A stretch of 64,000 nucleotides of DNA from Campylobacter concisus (lineage in GTDB: Bacteria > Campylobacterota > Campylobacteria > Campylobacterales > Campylobacteraceae): positions 124,001-188,000 of the forward strand of contig NZ_PIRZ01000001.1 in the NCBI RefSeq assembly GCF_003048575.1, read 5' to 3'. Shown one piece after another: positions 1 through 9,004 of this stretch. The notes below the pieces were generated by a model. That model saw nothing but the letters and a program-made list of their open reading frames with translations, searched no databases and had not been told where the DNA came from. A program made the translations under genes and the position numbers. Within the stretch, counting starts at the first letter, position 1. The number at the start of each line of letters is the position of its first letter.

Positions 1-1
1 G

Positions 2-1150
2 CCTGATGATGCGACAAATGAGATAGCAAGAATTGGAAATTCTATAGGTTATGGTGGTAGAACAGCCGAGATGTTTAGACGCCATCAAGCAAACTGGGAT
101 AAATTTGATCCAGATACGTTAATAGGTATTGGCGGTGAAGTCAAAGGCGAGTACTACGGTAAACCATGGCCAGCATGGGATGAAAAACACCCTGGAACTC
201 CAATACTATATGATATGAGCAAACCTTATGTTGAAGGTGGTTCAGGCTTTAGAAATCGCTTTGGACTCGAACATAATGGCGTTAGTCAGCTAGCTAGCGA
301 AGAGACAACACTTGTTGGCTCAGCTATAAAAGGTGGCTATCCACAAATCACAAAAGAGAATATAGAAAAAGTCTTAGGTATAACTCTAACTGAAGAAGAG
401 AAAGCTAAGATGGGACCAAGCTGGAGCATGGATTATAGTGGTATTATCTTTGAAAAATGCCGTGAAAAAGGTGTTGTACCTTATGGTAATGCAAGGGCAA
501 GAGCTATCGTTTGGGAATTCCTCGATCCTATTCCAAAACATAGAGAGCCTATTCACTCACCACGCTGGGATCTTGTTCAAAAGTATCCGACATTTGATGA
601 TCAAGCTAGAAATTTCCGTGTTTCTACTAAGTTTAAGTCAGAGCAACAAGCAAAAGATTGGTCGAAAGAATTTCCAATCGTGTTTAGTACGCAACGTGTC
701 GTAAACCTAAGTGGTGCTGGTATGATCGAAAGAACCAGTAAATATCTATCAGCTATTACGCCAGAGATGTTTGCTAATGTTAACCCAGAGCTAGCTTTAA
801 AATACGGCATAAAAGACCGCGATATGATGTGGATCCACAGCCCACAAGGCACAAAGATCAAAGTAAGATGCTATCACAGCCAGATGGTAACTCCAGATAG
901 AATTTGTATGCCATACAACTTCGCTGGTATTATGCAAGGCGTTGATCTTTCAGCTCGCTATCCAGAGGGCACTAAGCCTTATGTTATTGGTGAAAGTTAT
1001 AACACTGTTACTAACTATGGATTTGATCCAGTTACTCAAATTTCAGAGTTTAACGCAGGTCTTTGCCGTATAGAAAAAGCTGAGGAAAATACATTTAAAA
1101 CATCGTTTTTCCATGAATATGGCGAGAGAGACGCCATGGGTAAAGAGTAA
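2..1150 (+). CDS. fdhA: Formate dehydrogenase catalytic (molybdopterin) subunit, C-terminal part
   Basis: The frame is open from base 2, so the gene begins before the window and only its last 382 codons are seen. FdhA oxidises formate to CO2 at a molybdopterin (Mo or W) centre in the periplasm and feeds electrons to the membrane quinone pool. The visible part is the C-terminal cofactor-binding region of a molybdopterin oxidoreductase. It includes a stretch ending in a Gly-rich PEGTKPYVIGESYNTVTNYG-like segment that fits the molydopterin-dinucleotide binding domain. The Sec/Cys active site and the N-terminal Fe-S cluster lie outside. The assignment rests mainly on the next gene, a clear FdhB, 11 bp downstream. 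Other molybdopterin oxidoreductases cannot be fully excluded from this half alone. Confidence 0.85.
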   Translation, partial: PDDATNEIARIGNSIGYGGRTAEMFRRHQANWDKFDPDTLIGIGGEVKGEYYGKPWPAWDEKHPGTPILYDMSKPYVEGGSGFRNRFGLEHNGVSQLASEETTLVGSAIKGGYPQITKENIEKVLGITLTEEEKAKMGPSWSMDYSGIIFEKCREKGVVPYGNARARAIVWEFLDPIPKHREPIHSPRWDLVQKYPTFDDQARNFRVSTKFKSEQQAKDWSKEFPIVFSTQRVVNLSGAGMIERTSKYLSAITPEMFANVNPELALKYGIKDRDMMWIHSPQGTKIKVRCYHSQMVTPDRICMPYNFAGIMQGVDLSARYPEGTKPYVIGESYNTVTNYGFDPVTQISEFNAGLCRIEKAEENTFKTSFFHEYGERDAMGKE

Positions 1151-1161
1151 GGAGAGATAAG

Positions 1162-1722
1162 ATGGCAAGAATGAAATTTTTTGTAGATACTAACAGATGT
1201 ATCAGCTGCTATGGTTGCCAAGTTGCTTGCTCTTCTGCTCATGAACTTCCAGTGGGAATTTATAGAAGAAAGGTCATTACACTTCACGATGGTATCGAAG
1301 GTAAAGAGGTTTCAACTACCATTGCATGCCAACACTGTACTGATGCACCTTGTGAGCAAGTTTGCCCGGTTGATTGTTTCTACATTAGAGCTGATGGCAT
1401 CGTGCTTCACGATAAAAATATATGTATAGGCTGTGGTTACTGCTTATATGCTTGTCCGTTTGGTGCACCACAGTTCCCTAAAGATGGAGCATTTGGCGTA
1501 AAAGGCGTTATGGATAAATGTACAATGTGCGCAGGCGGTCCAGAGCCAACAAACTCACACGAGGAGAGAGAACTATACGGTCAAAATAGAATGGCCGAAG
1601 GAAAAGTGCCTATGTGCGCGGCTGTTTGTGCTACAAATGCACTTTTAGTTGGAGATGCGGCTGAAGTATCAAACGTATATCGCAAACGTGTTATGCTAAG
1701 AAATACCGGACTAAATGCCTAA
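1162..1722 (+). CDS. fdhB: Formate dehydrogenase iron-sulfur subunit
   Basis: 186 aa. FdhB relays electrons from the formate-oxidising subunit towards the membrane cytochrome subunit. Four Cys clusters are visible: C13xxC16xxC19xxxC23, a CQHCTDAPCEQVCPVDC block, CIGCGYCLYACPFG, and CTMC with a late CAAVC. This is the pattern of a four-[4Fe-4S] polyferredoxin of the DmsB/FdhB type. The RBS AAGGAGA lies 7 nt before the ATG, and the gene is only 11 bp after fdhA, so the two form an operon. In C. jejuni a cytochrome b subunit gene (fdhC) follows. Here a terminator and the iron operon follow instead, so the membrane subunit must lie elsewhere. Confidence 0.95.
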   Translation: MARMKFFVDTNRCISCYGCQVACSSAHELPVGIYRRKVITLHDGIEGKEVSTTIACQHCTDAPCEQVCPVDCFYIRADGIVLHDKNICIGCGYCLYACPFGAPQFPKDGAFGVKGVMDKCTMCAGGPEPTNSHEERELYGQNRMAEGKVPMCAAVCATNALLVGDAAEVSNVYRKRVMLRNTGLNA

Positions 1723-1726
1723 CAAG

Positions 1727-1748
1727 AAGGAGAGCATTTGCTCTCCTT
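1727..1748 (+). terminator. Rho-independent-type terminator of the fdh operon
   Basis: A 9-bp perfect stem, AAGGAGAGC / GCTCTCCTT, with an ATTT loop starts 5 bp after the fdhB stop. It is followed by TTAAATTTTAAAC, which is AT-rich but not a clean T-run. It separates fdhAB from the iron operon. Confidence 0.75.
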
Positions 1749-1982
1749 TAAATTTTAAACTTAAAACCTTTTCATTTTTTATAAAGCTACTATTTTTTAT
1801 TCAAAAGATAAATTTTAAATTTACATTAGAAAATTTCTAAAACTATTTAAAATTGGCTATTTGAAGACAAATTTCTCTTTATTATCTCAATTTGCTCTAT
1901 TTTATGATAATCGTTTTTATTTTAATCAAAGTAAAGCCTTGGTAATATTCGGTTCAAAAAAATCTCACAGGTGGTTTATTTA
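1749..1982 (+). promoter_or_regulatory. Promoter region of the P19/FTR1 iron operon with a candidate Fur box
   Basis: About 230 bp of AT-rich non-coding DNA. A candidate Fur site lies at about 1904-1922 and contains ATGATAATC followed by a T-rich half. A TAATAT -10-like element is at 1943-1948. The orthologous p19 operon of C. jejuni is known to be Fur-repressed; the box here is read by eye and is imperfect. The RBS AGGTGG at 1968-1973 favours the ATG at 1983 over the in-frame GTG at 1971. Confidence 0.5.
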
Positions 1983-3923
1983 ATGAATAAATTCTTAAAA
2001 TTTATGCTAATTATGTTGTTGCCTATTTGGCTTATAGCAAAAAATGAGGATTACGAGCAGGTCGCAGCTCAGATAAAAGAGTCGCTACAAAAAGTAATAA
2101 CAGAGTATAGAGCGGGCAATATTGAACAAGCGGTCAGTGATACTCAAAATGCTTATTTTGGCTTATTTGAAGATGTTGAAGCTGGCATTAGAATAAATTT
2201 AGGTCAGAAAAAAGCTTACTCTATGGAGAAGCAATTTGGCGAGATCAGAAAGGCGATAAAAGCAGGCGAAGCACCAGATGATGTGCAAAAAAGAATAGAT
2301 CAGATAAATAGCGAGATCGCTGAAGTTCTACCAGTTATTTTAAAAGGACATAGGCTAGTTGGTGAGTATTCAGACAGCCCAGCTCAAGCTGCTGCAACTG
2401 ACTATGATACTTCTAAATTTATCCCTGAGTGGAAGGTAGCATTTACAAATTTATCAGCCGATCTAGATAAAGCAATAGCAAGCTATGAGAGTGATAAGCA
2501 AGATGATGCTAAAAATGCTATCCAAGATGCTAAATTTACAGACTACAGAAATACTCAACTTGAAATCGCTATTCGCCAGCATATAGAAAATGGTAAAAGC
2601 ATAGATGCTGACATCCAAAGAAAGATGGGCGAAGCGATCAGCGGCATCACAAATGGTATAAGCAAAGATGACTTTAAAACCAAGCTAGATGAGATCAAAA
2701 AGCTGGCATATGAGGCAATCTCAAAACTTCCAGCTGATACTGCAAAACTTGCAAAAGTTGATATGAGCGATGTAGAAGCAGCTTCTGAAGAAGATAGTGG
2801 TGTAGATTATACCAAAGTCGTTCAAAACATAAACGACAAAATTCAAGCTGCTATCACACTTTATAAAAATGGTGATGTAAAAAAAGCCATGGGCGATATC
2901 CAAGACATCTACTTTGATGAGTTTGAAGGTAGCGGCATGGAGAATAAAGTAGGTGCAATAGATGTAAATTTAAAAACAGCTATTGAAGCTACATTTGGCA
3001 ATCTTGTAGCCCTTATGAAATCAGGTGCAGATGAAAAAACTCTTCAAGAAAGTGCAAGCAAAATGTCATCTCAGCTAGCAGCCGCACTTGAGAAAACTAA
3101 TGGTTCAAGCTCACCTTGGACGCTATTTATCTGGGCGCTAACTATCATCTTAAGAGAGGGCTTTGAAGCTCTTATCATCGTTGCAGCCGTTGTTGCATAC
3201 CTTGTAAAAACCGGCAATGCAAAAGCTATGGGTAAGGTCGTATATAGCTCAGTTGGCGTGGCTGTCATCTTAAGCTTTGTCATGGCGTGGATCATGAACG
3301 TCATCTTTGGCGAGGCAGCAGGTCAAAAAAGAGAGCTTATGGAAGGCATCACGATGCTTGTTGCAGTGGGACTTCTATTTTATGTTGGTTTCTGGCTTCT
3401 TTCAAATGCTGGCGCTAAAAAATGGAACGACTACATCAAATCACATGTATCTGAGTCTATCTCAAGTGGCTCGAGCACAGCGCTTTGGTGGACTGTATTT
3501 TTAGCAGTATTTAGAGAGGGTGCTGAGACAGTTCTATTTTATCAGGCACTTATCTTTGACGCAAAAGACTCAGCTGGCTACTCGATGATCGCAGCTGGCT
3601 TTGTTGTAGGTCTTATAGTTCTTTTGATAGTCTATTTCTTATTTAAAATTTTCGCTGTTAAAATTCCTATTAAACCATTTTTTATATTTACATCAGCGAT
3701 CATCTTTTACATGTCGATCGTCTTTGTTGGCAAGGGTGTTGGCGAACTAGTTGAAGGTAAAATTTTCATCCCAACTATCATAAATGGACTTAGCTTCCCT
3801 GACTGGATGAGAGACTGGCTAGGATTTCAGCCATATTATGAGAGTTTAGTGCCTCAAATCATTATGGTACTTGCCCTTGTTATTGGCATCGTTATTATGA
3901 AATCAAAACAAAATAAAAATTAA
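1983..3923 (+). CDS. FTR1-family iron permease with duplicated periplasmic domain
   Basis: 646 aa from the ATG at 1983, chosen because AGGTGG sits 9 nt upstream; the GTG at 1971 overlaps that RBS. An N-terminal signal peptide (hydrophobic residues about 8-19, ending LIA) is followed by a long soluble region of about 360 residues. The C-terminal half carries about seven membrane helices. Two REGxE signatures of FTR1 permeases are present, ILREGFEAL near residue 390 and FREGAETVL near 510; these glutamates bind Fe3+ in the family. The soluble part contains two related copies of a helical module, each with an acidic Tyr-Phe motif (YFGLFEDVE and YFDEFEGSG). It heads the operon with p19 21 bp downstream and corresponds to Cj1658. 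Likely role: moving iron delivered by P19 across the inner membrane. Confidence 0.93.
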   Translation: MNKFLKFMLIMLLPIWLIAKNEDYEQVAAQIKESLQKVITEYRAGNIEQAVSDTQNAYFGLFEDVEAGIRINLGQKKAYSMEKQFGEIRKAIKAGEAPDDVQKRIDQINSEIAEVLPVILKGHRLVGEYSDSPAQAAATDYDTSKFIPEWKVAFTNLSADLDKAIASYESDKQDDAKNAIQDAKFTDYRNTQLEIAIRQHIENGKSIDADIQRKMGEAISGITNGISKDDFKTKLDEIKKLAYEAISKLPADTAKLAKVDMSDVEAASEEDSGVDYTKVVQNINDKIQAAITLYKNGDVKKAMGDIQDIYFDEFEGSGMENKVGAIDVNLKTAIEATFGNLVALMKSGADEKTLQESASKMSSQLAAALEKTNGSSSPWTLFIWALTIILREGFEALIIVAAVVAYLVKTGNAKAMGKVVYSSVGVAVILSFVMAWIMNVIFGEAAGQKRELMEGITMLVAVGLLFYVGFWLLSNAGAKKWNDYIKSHVSESISSGSSTALWWTVFLAVFREGAETVLFYQALIFDAKDSAGYSMIAAGFVVGLIVLLIVYFLFKIFAVKIPIKPFFIFTSAIIFYMSIVFVGKGVGELVEGKIFIPTIINGLSFPDWMRDWLGFQPYYESLVPQIIMVLALVIGIVIMKSKQNKN

Positions 3924-3943
3924 TCTTATTTAAAGGAGAGAAT

Positions 3944-4465
3944 ATGAATAAAATTCTTAGTTCAGCCCTAGCACTTAGCCTAGCAGCTGGTTTTGCACTT
4001 GCTGGAGAGCATCCAATCGGTGAGCCTGTAGAGGCTAATGGCATGGAGATAGCTGCAGTTTATTTGCAACCAATCGACATGGAACCAAAGGGTATTGACC
4101 TAGCTCCAAGCCTAGCTGATTTTCACCTAGAAGCTGACATACACGCTATTGCTGGTAATAAAAACGGCTTTGGCGAAGGTGAGTGGATCCCATACCTAAA
4201 GATTAACTACGAGCTAAAAAACCTTGATAACGGCAAAGTTAAAAAAGGTACCTTTATGCCAATGGTTGCAAGCGATGGCCCACACTATGGTGCTAACGTA
4301 AAAATGGATACAGGCGTAGGCAACTATGAGCTTAAATTCCACATTGATAATCCAGAAAAACAAGGTTTTGGTCGTCACGCTGACAAAGAGAGCGGTGTTG
4401 GTAAATGGTTTGAGCCTTTCACAACAACTTATAAATTTCAATGGACAGGTGGTCCTGTTAAATAA
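3944..4465 (+). CDS. p19: Periplasmic iron-transport protein P19
   Basis: 173 aa with a clear signal peptide (cleavage after AAGFALA) and RBS AAAGGAGAG 5 nt before the ATG. The family is a periplasmic homodimer with a copper site and an iron site. Histidines and methionines fitting these sites are visible in NGMEIAAVYLQPIDMEPKG, FHLEADIHA, DGPHYGANV and the GFGRH stretch. P19 is thought to bind ferric iron and pass it to the FTR1 permease just upstream. It is known in C. jejuni (Cj1659) to be Fur-regulated and needed for growth under iron limitation. The length and the single-domain immunoglobulin-like fold region match the family. A terminator hairpin follows immediately. Confidence 0.95.
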   Translation: MNKILSSALALSLAAGFALAGEHPIGEPVEANGMEIAAVYLQPIDMEPKGIDLAPSLADFHLEADIHAIAGNKNGFGEGEWIPYLKINYELKNLDNGKVKKGTFMPMVASDGPHYGANVKMDTGVGNYELKFHIDNPEKQGFGRHADKESGVGKWFEPFTTTYKFQWTGGPVK

Positions 4466-4470
4466 TCACC

Positions 4471-4488
4471 AGGGGCGTTCTCGCCCCT
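4471..4488 (+). terminator. Hairpin between p19 and the rest of the operon
   Basis: AGGGGCG-TTCT-CGCCCCT is a perfect 7-bp stem followed by TTTAAAA, 5 bp after the p19 stop. It probably acts as a partial terminator or mRNA-stability element. FTR1 and P19 could then be made in excess over the membrane proteins that follow. Confidence 0.75.
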
Positions 4489-4515
4489 TTTAAAAAATTC
4501 TCACAGGGTTTAGTT

Positions 4516-5895
4516 ATGTCAATTTATTTCTATCAGGTCTTTTTAGCCCTCCTTGGATTTACGCTTTTTGCTGCCTTAAATAACAATGGCAAAAGTTTAA
4601 AAACGATCTTCCTACCATCATTTCTTGGTGTTGTTGCTGGTGTGCTTATCTTTAAAGCTGCTCGTCACGCGCTTGTTGATGATCAGTTTAAAATTTTCAT
4701 CGATTCAGTGACGCTAGTTTTTCTACTAATTAGCATTTTATGGATATTTCTTGAGCTTAAGATAGCAAAAATTGTAACGTTTTTTATTTTAGGCATCGGC
4801 TTTGGCTTTGGCTATAGTTCAAGCAGTGTGTTATTCCCGCTATTTGGTGGTGAGCTACTAGATACGCTTTCGGTCATTAGCTTCTTTCTAATGATATTTG
4901 CAATGATTTTGCTCGTATTTTTATTCTTTTTTATTTCGAATTTAAAATCTAGCATTTCTCCATTAATAGCTAAAATTTTAGCTATTATCACTTTAGTTTT
5001 CTTGCTAATTGATAGAAGTTCTCAGACAGCACTTGAGCTTTTGCGTGCTGGAGCTTTAAAAATAAGTAGTGAGTTAAACTCTCAGATTCTATCTGTTAGT
5101 GCAAAAGGTATTTATGTATCAGAATTTGGTACTTATTTTTATATCTTTGTGATCTTACTTTTGTGCATCACCGCACTTTTCTTTATGCCAAAAAGTATTG
5201 ATAAAAATAAATTTGGTTCTATCAAATACCGCTTTACAAAAGCCATTAGGGAAAATATTTTTGATAATTCAAAATTTGCATTTTGTAGTATTTTGATAGC
5301 ACTTGGATTTTCTCTCTATTATGATCTTTACGCATCTCGTCCACCTGAAATTTCAGAGCCAGTCTTGGTTGAGCCAGTGGGAGATAAATTTATATTTGAT
5401 GTTGATATGTTAAAAGATAATGAACTTCACAGATTTGCTTATATTACAGATGAGGGTAAGCAGATAAGATTTTTCTTGTTAAACCGCTTTAGCGACCGCG
5501 TCTCGCCTGTTATCGTCTTTGACTCTTGTATGATTTGTGGCGATATGGGTTATATAAAAAGAGGAAATGACCTTATTTGTATCTCTTGTAATGTTAGAAT
5601 TTTCTTGCCATCAGTTGGCAAAGAAGGTGGTTGCAATCCGATACCAATGCCATTTATCTTCGATGGCAAAAATATCATAGTTGATTATAAAACTATTACA
5701 GATGGAGCAAATTTCTTTAGTAAGGTTGTCGAAAAAATGGTGCTTGACCCAGTTAGTCGCAAAAAAGTGAGCAACCTTGATTCAAGATCATATTTATACT
5801 ACGGACGCACATATTTCTTTGAAAATAACGAAACTCAGGCGAAATTTGAAGCAAATCCAGAAAAATATGTAGAAATAAATGGAACGTTAAAATGA
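4516..5895 (+). CDS. Fe-S-containing membrane protein (DUF2318, Cj1660-like) with C-terminal YHS-like domain
   Basis: 459 aa. About eight membrane helices fill residues 1-270. The C-terminal part carries CMICGDMGY (near residue 337), a CISC pair about 20 residues later, and a further Cys in GGCNPIP, the cysteine pattern of DUF2318 proteins. The last 50 residues (from about 408, LDPVSRKKVSNL ... YYGRTYFFEN ... FEANPEKYV) resemble a YHS metal-binding domain. The usual Cys of DPVC is replaced by Ser. The gene lies between p19 and the FtsX-like permeases as in C. jejuni (Cj1660) and overlaps the next gene by 4 bp. A role in redox handling of iron at the periplasmic face is an inference from context. 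Confidence 0.85.
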   Translation: MSIYFYQVFLALLGFTLFAALNNNGKSLKTIFLPSFLGVVAGVLIFKAARHALVDDQFKIFIDSVTLVFLLISILWIFLELKIAKIVTFFILGIGFGFGYSSSSVLFPLFGGELLDTLSVISFFLMIFAMILLVFLFFFISNLKSSISPLIAKILAIITLVFLLIDRSSQTALELLRAGALKISSELNSQILSVSAKGIYVSEFGTYFYIFVILLLCITALFFMPKSIDKNKFGSIKYRFTKAIRENIFDNSKFAFCSILIALGFSLYYDLYASRPPEISEPVLVEPVGDKFIFDVDMLKDNELHRFAYITDEGKQIRFFLLNRFSDRVSPVIVFDSCMICGDMGYIKRGNDLICISCNVRIFLPSVGKEGGCNPIPMPFIFDGKNIIVDYKTITDGANFFSKVVEKMVLDPVSRKKVSNLDSRSYLYYGRTYFFENNETQAKFEANPEKYVEINGTLK

Positions 5896-7184
5896 AAAAT
5901 ATGCAACTAAGAATGATAAAAAGCTCGATCACGGGCTCAAAGGTGCAAAAGACGATGGCATTTATCACCATACTACTAGCTGCTCTTTTGATAGCTTGCA
6001 TGCTAAATATCACGCTAAAAATCGGTGATCAAGTAGCAACTGAGCTTAGAGGATATGGCTCAAATATCGTTGTTTTGCCACGAGGTGAGAGCCTAAGCAT
6101 CGAGATCGAGGGTAAAAATTTCACCCCACTAAAATCACAAAATTTACTTCCAGAGGCTGATATCTATAAGATAAAAGAGATCTTTTGGAGAAACAATATC
6201 GTTGCTTTTGCGCCGTTTTTAGAGGCAAAAGTTAAAGATGAAAAAGGAATTGAATTTGCCTTTGAAGGAACCTATTTTGATAAAAATATCGGTCTAAAAG
6301 ATGAGCCAGAATTTAGCACAGGCGTTAAGAGCTTGTATGGATTTTGGGGCGTTGAGGGTGTTTGGCCAAAAGATGAAAGTATGGATGAAATTTTAGTTGG
6401 CGAAGAACTTTCTAAGGCTAAAAATTTAAAGGTTGGCGACAAGCTTAGTCTTGTGGGCAAAAATGGTACAAGAGAGGTTAAAATAGTTGGAATTTTAAAA
6501 GGAGCTAGTGACGAGACACATAAGCTAGTTGGCTCACTAAAGCTTGCTGGAGATCTTTCTGGGCATGCAAACTCATACACAAAGGCTGAAGTATCAGCTA
6601 TGACAATCCCAGAAAATGACCTATCGTTAAAGGCAAGAAGAAATTTAGACAACCTTGATAGTGCAGAGTACGACAAATGGTATTGCTCGGCTTACGCAGG
6701 CTCGATCGCATTTCAGATAGAAGAAAATTTACCAAACGTTAGCGCAAAAGCTAGCCTTCAAGTAAGTGATGCTGAGAGTAACATAGTAAAGAAAATCCAA
6801 AGCCTAATGGGTATCGTTAGCATCATCGCTCTTGTGGTTTCAGCCATTGGCATAACATCGCTAATGACAAGTGAAATTTACCGCCGTAAAAAAGAGATCG
6901 GCCTTTTAAAAGCCATAGGCGCAAGTAACTTTGAAATTTACGCCCTTTTTGCTAGCGAGAGCCTTGTGGTTGCCTTTTTTGCAGGTATCACTGGAGCATT
7001 TTTAGGATACGCGCTAAGCTACGTGATGTCTTACATTATCTTCTCACACGGCATAGGCATAGCTTGGATCGTGCTACCAATTAGCGTGGCATTTGCCCTA
7101 CTTATCTCAGTCGTTGGCTCGCTAATGCCAATGAGAAATGTCATAAATTTACTACCTGCGGAGGTGCTATATGACCGCAAATAG
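5892..7184 (+). CDS. FtsX/MacB-type ABC transporter permease (first of two)
   Basis: 430 aa. One N-terminal helix (about residues 18-40) is followed by a large periplasmic domain (about 40-295) and three C-terminal helices, the layout of MacB/LolC-type permeases. The cytoplasmic EIYRRKKEIGLLKAIGAS segment after the second helix is the coupling region typical of these proteins. The start overlaps the preceding gene by 4 bp (ATGA) and the end overlaps the next permease by 14 bp, so translation is probably coupled. It corresponds to Cj1661. With the next two genes it would form a heterodimeric type VII-like ABC machine working in the periplasm, probably helping iron acquisition; the substrate is unknown. 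Confidence 0.9.
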   Translation: MKNMQLRMIKSSITGSKVQKTMAFITILLAALLIACMLNITLKIGDQVATELRGYGSNIVVLPRGESLSIEIEGKNFTPLKSQNLLPEADIYKIKEIFWRNNIVAFAPFLEAKVKDEKGIEFAFEGTYFDKNIGLKDEPEFSTGVKSLYGFWGVEGVWPKDESMDEILVGEELSKAKNLKVGDKLSLVGKNGTREVKIVGILKGASDETHKLVGSLKLAGDLSGHANSYTKAEVSAMTIPENDLSLKARRNLDNLDSAEYDKWYCSAYAGSIAFQIEENLPNVSAKASLQVSDAESNIVKKIQSLMGIVSIIALVVSAIGITSLMTSEIYRRKKEIGLLKAIGASNFEIYALFASESLVVAFFAGITGAFLGYALSYVMSYIIFSHGIGIAWIVLPISVAFALLISVVGSLMPMRNVINLLPAEVLYDRK

Positions 7185-8313
7185 CAAATTCTTTTACAAT
7201 ACAATTTATAAAAGTTTAAAAAACGGCTCATCAAGAGTAATGGTCATCGTAATCTCTATCTTACTTGGAGCATGCGTGTGTGCTGCGTTTGTCAATGTCT
7301 ATCTTGACATAGACTCAAAGGTCTCACGTGAGCTAAAAACTTATGGCGCAAATATGATCTTTGCTCCAAAAGATATGGCTACAAGCGATGATATGAGTGA
7401 AAAAACTTATAATGAAATGATCGCTAAAGTGCCAAAAGATAAGCTTCTTGGTGAGAGCGGTTATCTCTTTGCTCAGGCAAATATCGGTCCAACAAATGCT
7501 ATCGTCATGGGAACAAAATTTAGCAATCTAAAAAAAGTTAAACCATTTTTAGATGTTAGAGATGGAACGATGATAAATGTCGATTTTGACGATAAAAATG
7601 TGCTAATAGGCGTTGATCTTGCTCGTCAGGCTGGCTTTAAAGCAGGCGATGATATAGAAATTCGCGCCATTGGCTCAAATGAGAGCATAAATGTAAAGAT
7701 AAAAGGTGTAGTCGCAAGTGGCGACAAAGAGGATGCGCTTTTGATCACATCACTATCTTTGGCTCAAAAAATTTCAAATAAAGCTGGCAAAATAAACTAT
7801 GCTGAAACTGTTGTGCTTGGTAACTTTGACGAGATAACATCGCTTGCAAAGACTATAAGCAATGATGAAATAGCTGCAAAACCAGTGGCAAAGGTCTCAA
7901 AGTCTGAGGGCTATATTTTGGAGAAAATAAAGCTATTAATGGCACTTGTTAGCCTTGTTATTTTGCTCATTACTTCAATGTGCGTAAACACAACGCTTAG
8001 TGCTATCTTGCTCTCTCGCTCAAAGGAGATCGCACTTCTAAGAGCCATAGGTGCAAGCAAAAAGGATGTATTAAAGCTATTTGGCTTTGAGACATTTGTG
8101 ACAGCGCTCATCTCAGCATTAGTTGGTGCATTTTTAGGATATTTACTAGCTCAAATTTTAGGTTATGCGATATTTGATTCTAGTATTGATTTTAGAATTT
8201 TAAGCATCCCAGTAGCTGTGATAATATCGCTTTTATTTGCAGCGATCGCAGCATTTTATCCGATCAAACGGGCACTTAATAATAAAATGGCAGATACATT
8301 AAGAGGAGAATGA
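7171..8313 (+). CDS. FtsX/MacB-type ABC transporter permease (second of two)
   Basis: 380 aa, with the same plan as its neighbour: helix at about 21-42, periplasmic domain, and three C-terminal helices with the coupling motif RSKEIALLRAIGASKKDVL. The two permeases share a closely related N-terminus (SRELKTYGANMIF here, ATELRGYGSNIVV upstream), so they are paralogues that probably pair. The gene starts inside the previous one and ends 1 bp before the ATPase start. It corresponds to Cj1662. Confidence 0.9.
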   Translation: MTANSKFFYNTIYKSLKNGSSRVMVIVISILLGACVCAAFVNVYLDIDSKVSRELKTYGANMIFAPKDMATSDDMSEKTYNEMIAKVPKDKLLGESGYLFAQANIGPTNAIVMGTKFSNLKKVKPFLDVRDGTMINVDFDDKNVLIGVDLARQAGFKAGDDIEIRAIGSNESINVKIKGVVASGDKEDALLITSLSLAQKISNKAGKINYAETVVLGNFDEITSLAKTISNDEIAAKPVAKVSKSEGYILEKIKLLMALVSLVILLITSMCVNTTLSAILLSRSKEIALLRAIGASKKDVLKLFGFETFVTALISALVGAFLGYLLAQILGYAIFDSSIDFRILSIPVAVIISLLFAAIAAFYPIKRALNNKMADTLRGE

Positions 8314-8314
8314 T

Positions 8315-9004
8315 ATGCAAAATGCACTAGAATTAAAAAATATTTGTAAAATTTTTGGCGATGTTAAAGCACTTGATGATATAAATTTTGAGGTTAAAAA
8401 AGGTGAGTGGGTCAGTGTAATGGGGCCAAGTGGTAGTGGTAAGAGTACGCTTGTAAATATCCTTTCTCTAATGGATACTCCAAGTAGTGGTACTTATATG
8501 CTTGGTGGCGATGATGCGAGCAATCTAAATGCTGACGATACACTTAAATTTAGACGTGAAAAGATCGGTCTTATTTTTCAGCAGTTTCACTTAGTGCCAT
8601 ATCTTAGCGCTCTTGAAAATGTGATGATCGCTCAGTACTATCACAGCTCAGTTGATGAAGAGGACGCTAAAAAGGCACTTGAGGCAGTTGGTCTTTCTCA
8701 CAGGCTAACGCACAGACCAAGTCAGCTAAGTGGTGGCGAGCAACAACGCCTTTGTATCGCACGCTCGCTCATAAACGATCCTGAAATTTTAATAGCAGAT
8801 GAGCCAACTGGTAACCTTGATGAAGCAAATGAAAGAGTTATACTTGATCTATTTTGCAAGCTAAGAAAAGATGGCAAGACGATACTTCTAGTAACTCACA
8901 ACCCTGATCTTGGCGAGTATGGTGATAAGATCGTCTATCTAAGACATGGCAAGCTAGAGAAAATTCGCACTATTGAAAATCCAAAGGTACCAAATGAGAT
9001 ATAA
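8315..9004 (+). CDS. ABC transporter ATP-binding protein (LolD/MacB type)
   Basis: 229 aa. Walker A GPSGSGKST, Q-loop FQQFHLVPY, signature LSGGEQQR, Walker B ILIADEPTGNLD and the H-loop VTHN are all intact, so this is a working ATPase. RBS AGAGGAG lies 7 nt before the ATG. It powers the two FtsX-like permeases immediately upstream (Cj1663 position). The DEPTGNLD wording is typical of the LolD/MacB/FtsE branch, whose transporters act mechanically on periplasmic partners rather than moving substrates through a channel. Confidence 0.95.
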   Translation: MQNALELKNICKIFGDVKALDDINFEVKKGEWVSVMGPSGSGKSTLVNILSLMDTPSSGTYMLGGDDASNLNADDTLKFRREKIGLIFQQFHLVPYLSALENVMIAQYYHSSVDEEDAKKALEAVGLSHRLTHRPSQLSGGEQQRLCIARSLINDPEILIADEPTGNLDEANERVILDLFCKLRKDGKTILLVTHNPDLGEYGDKIVYLRHGKLEKIRTIENPKVPNEI

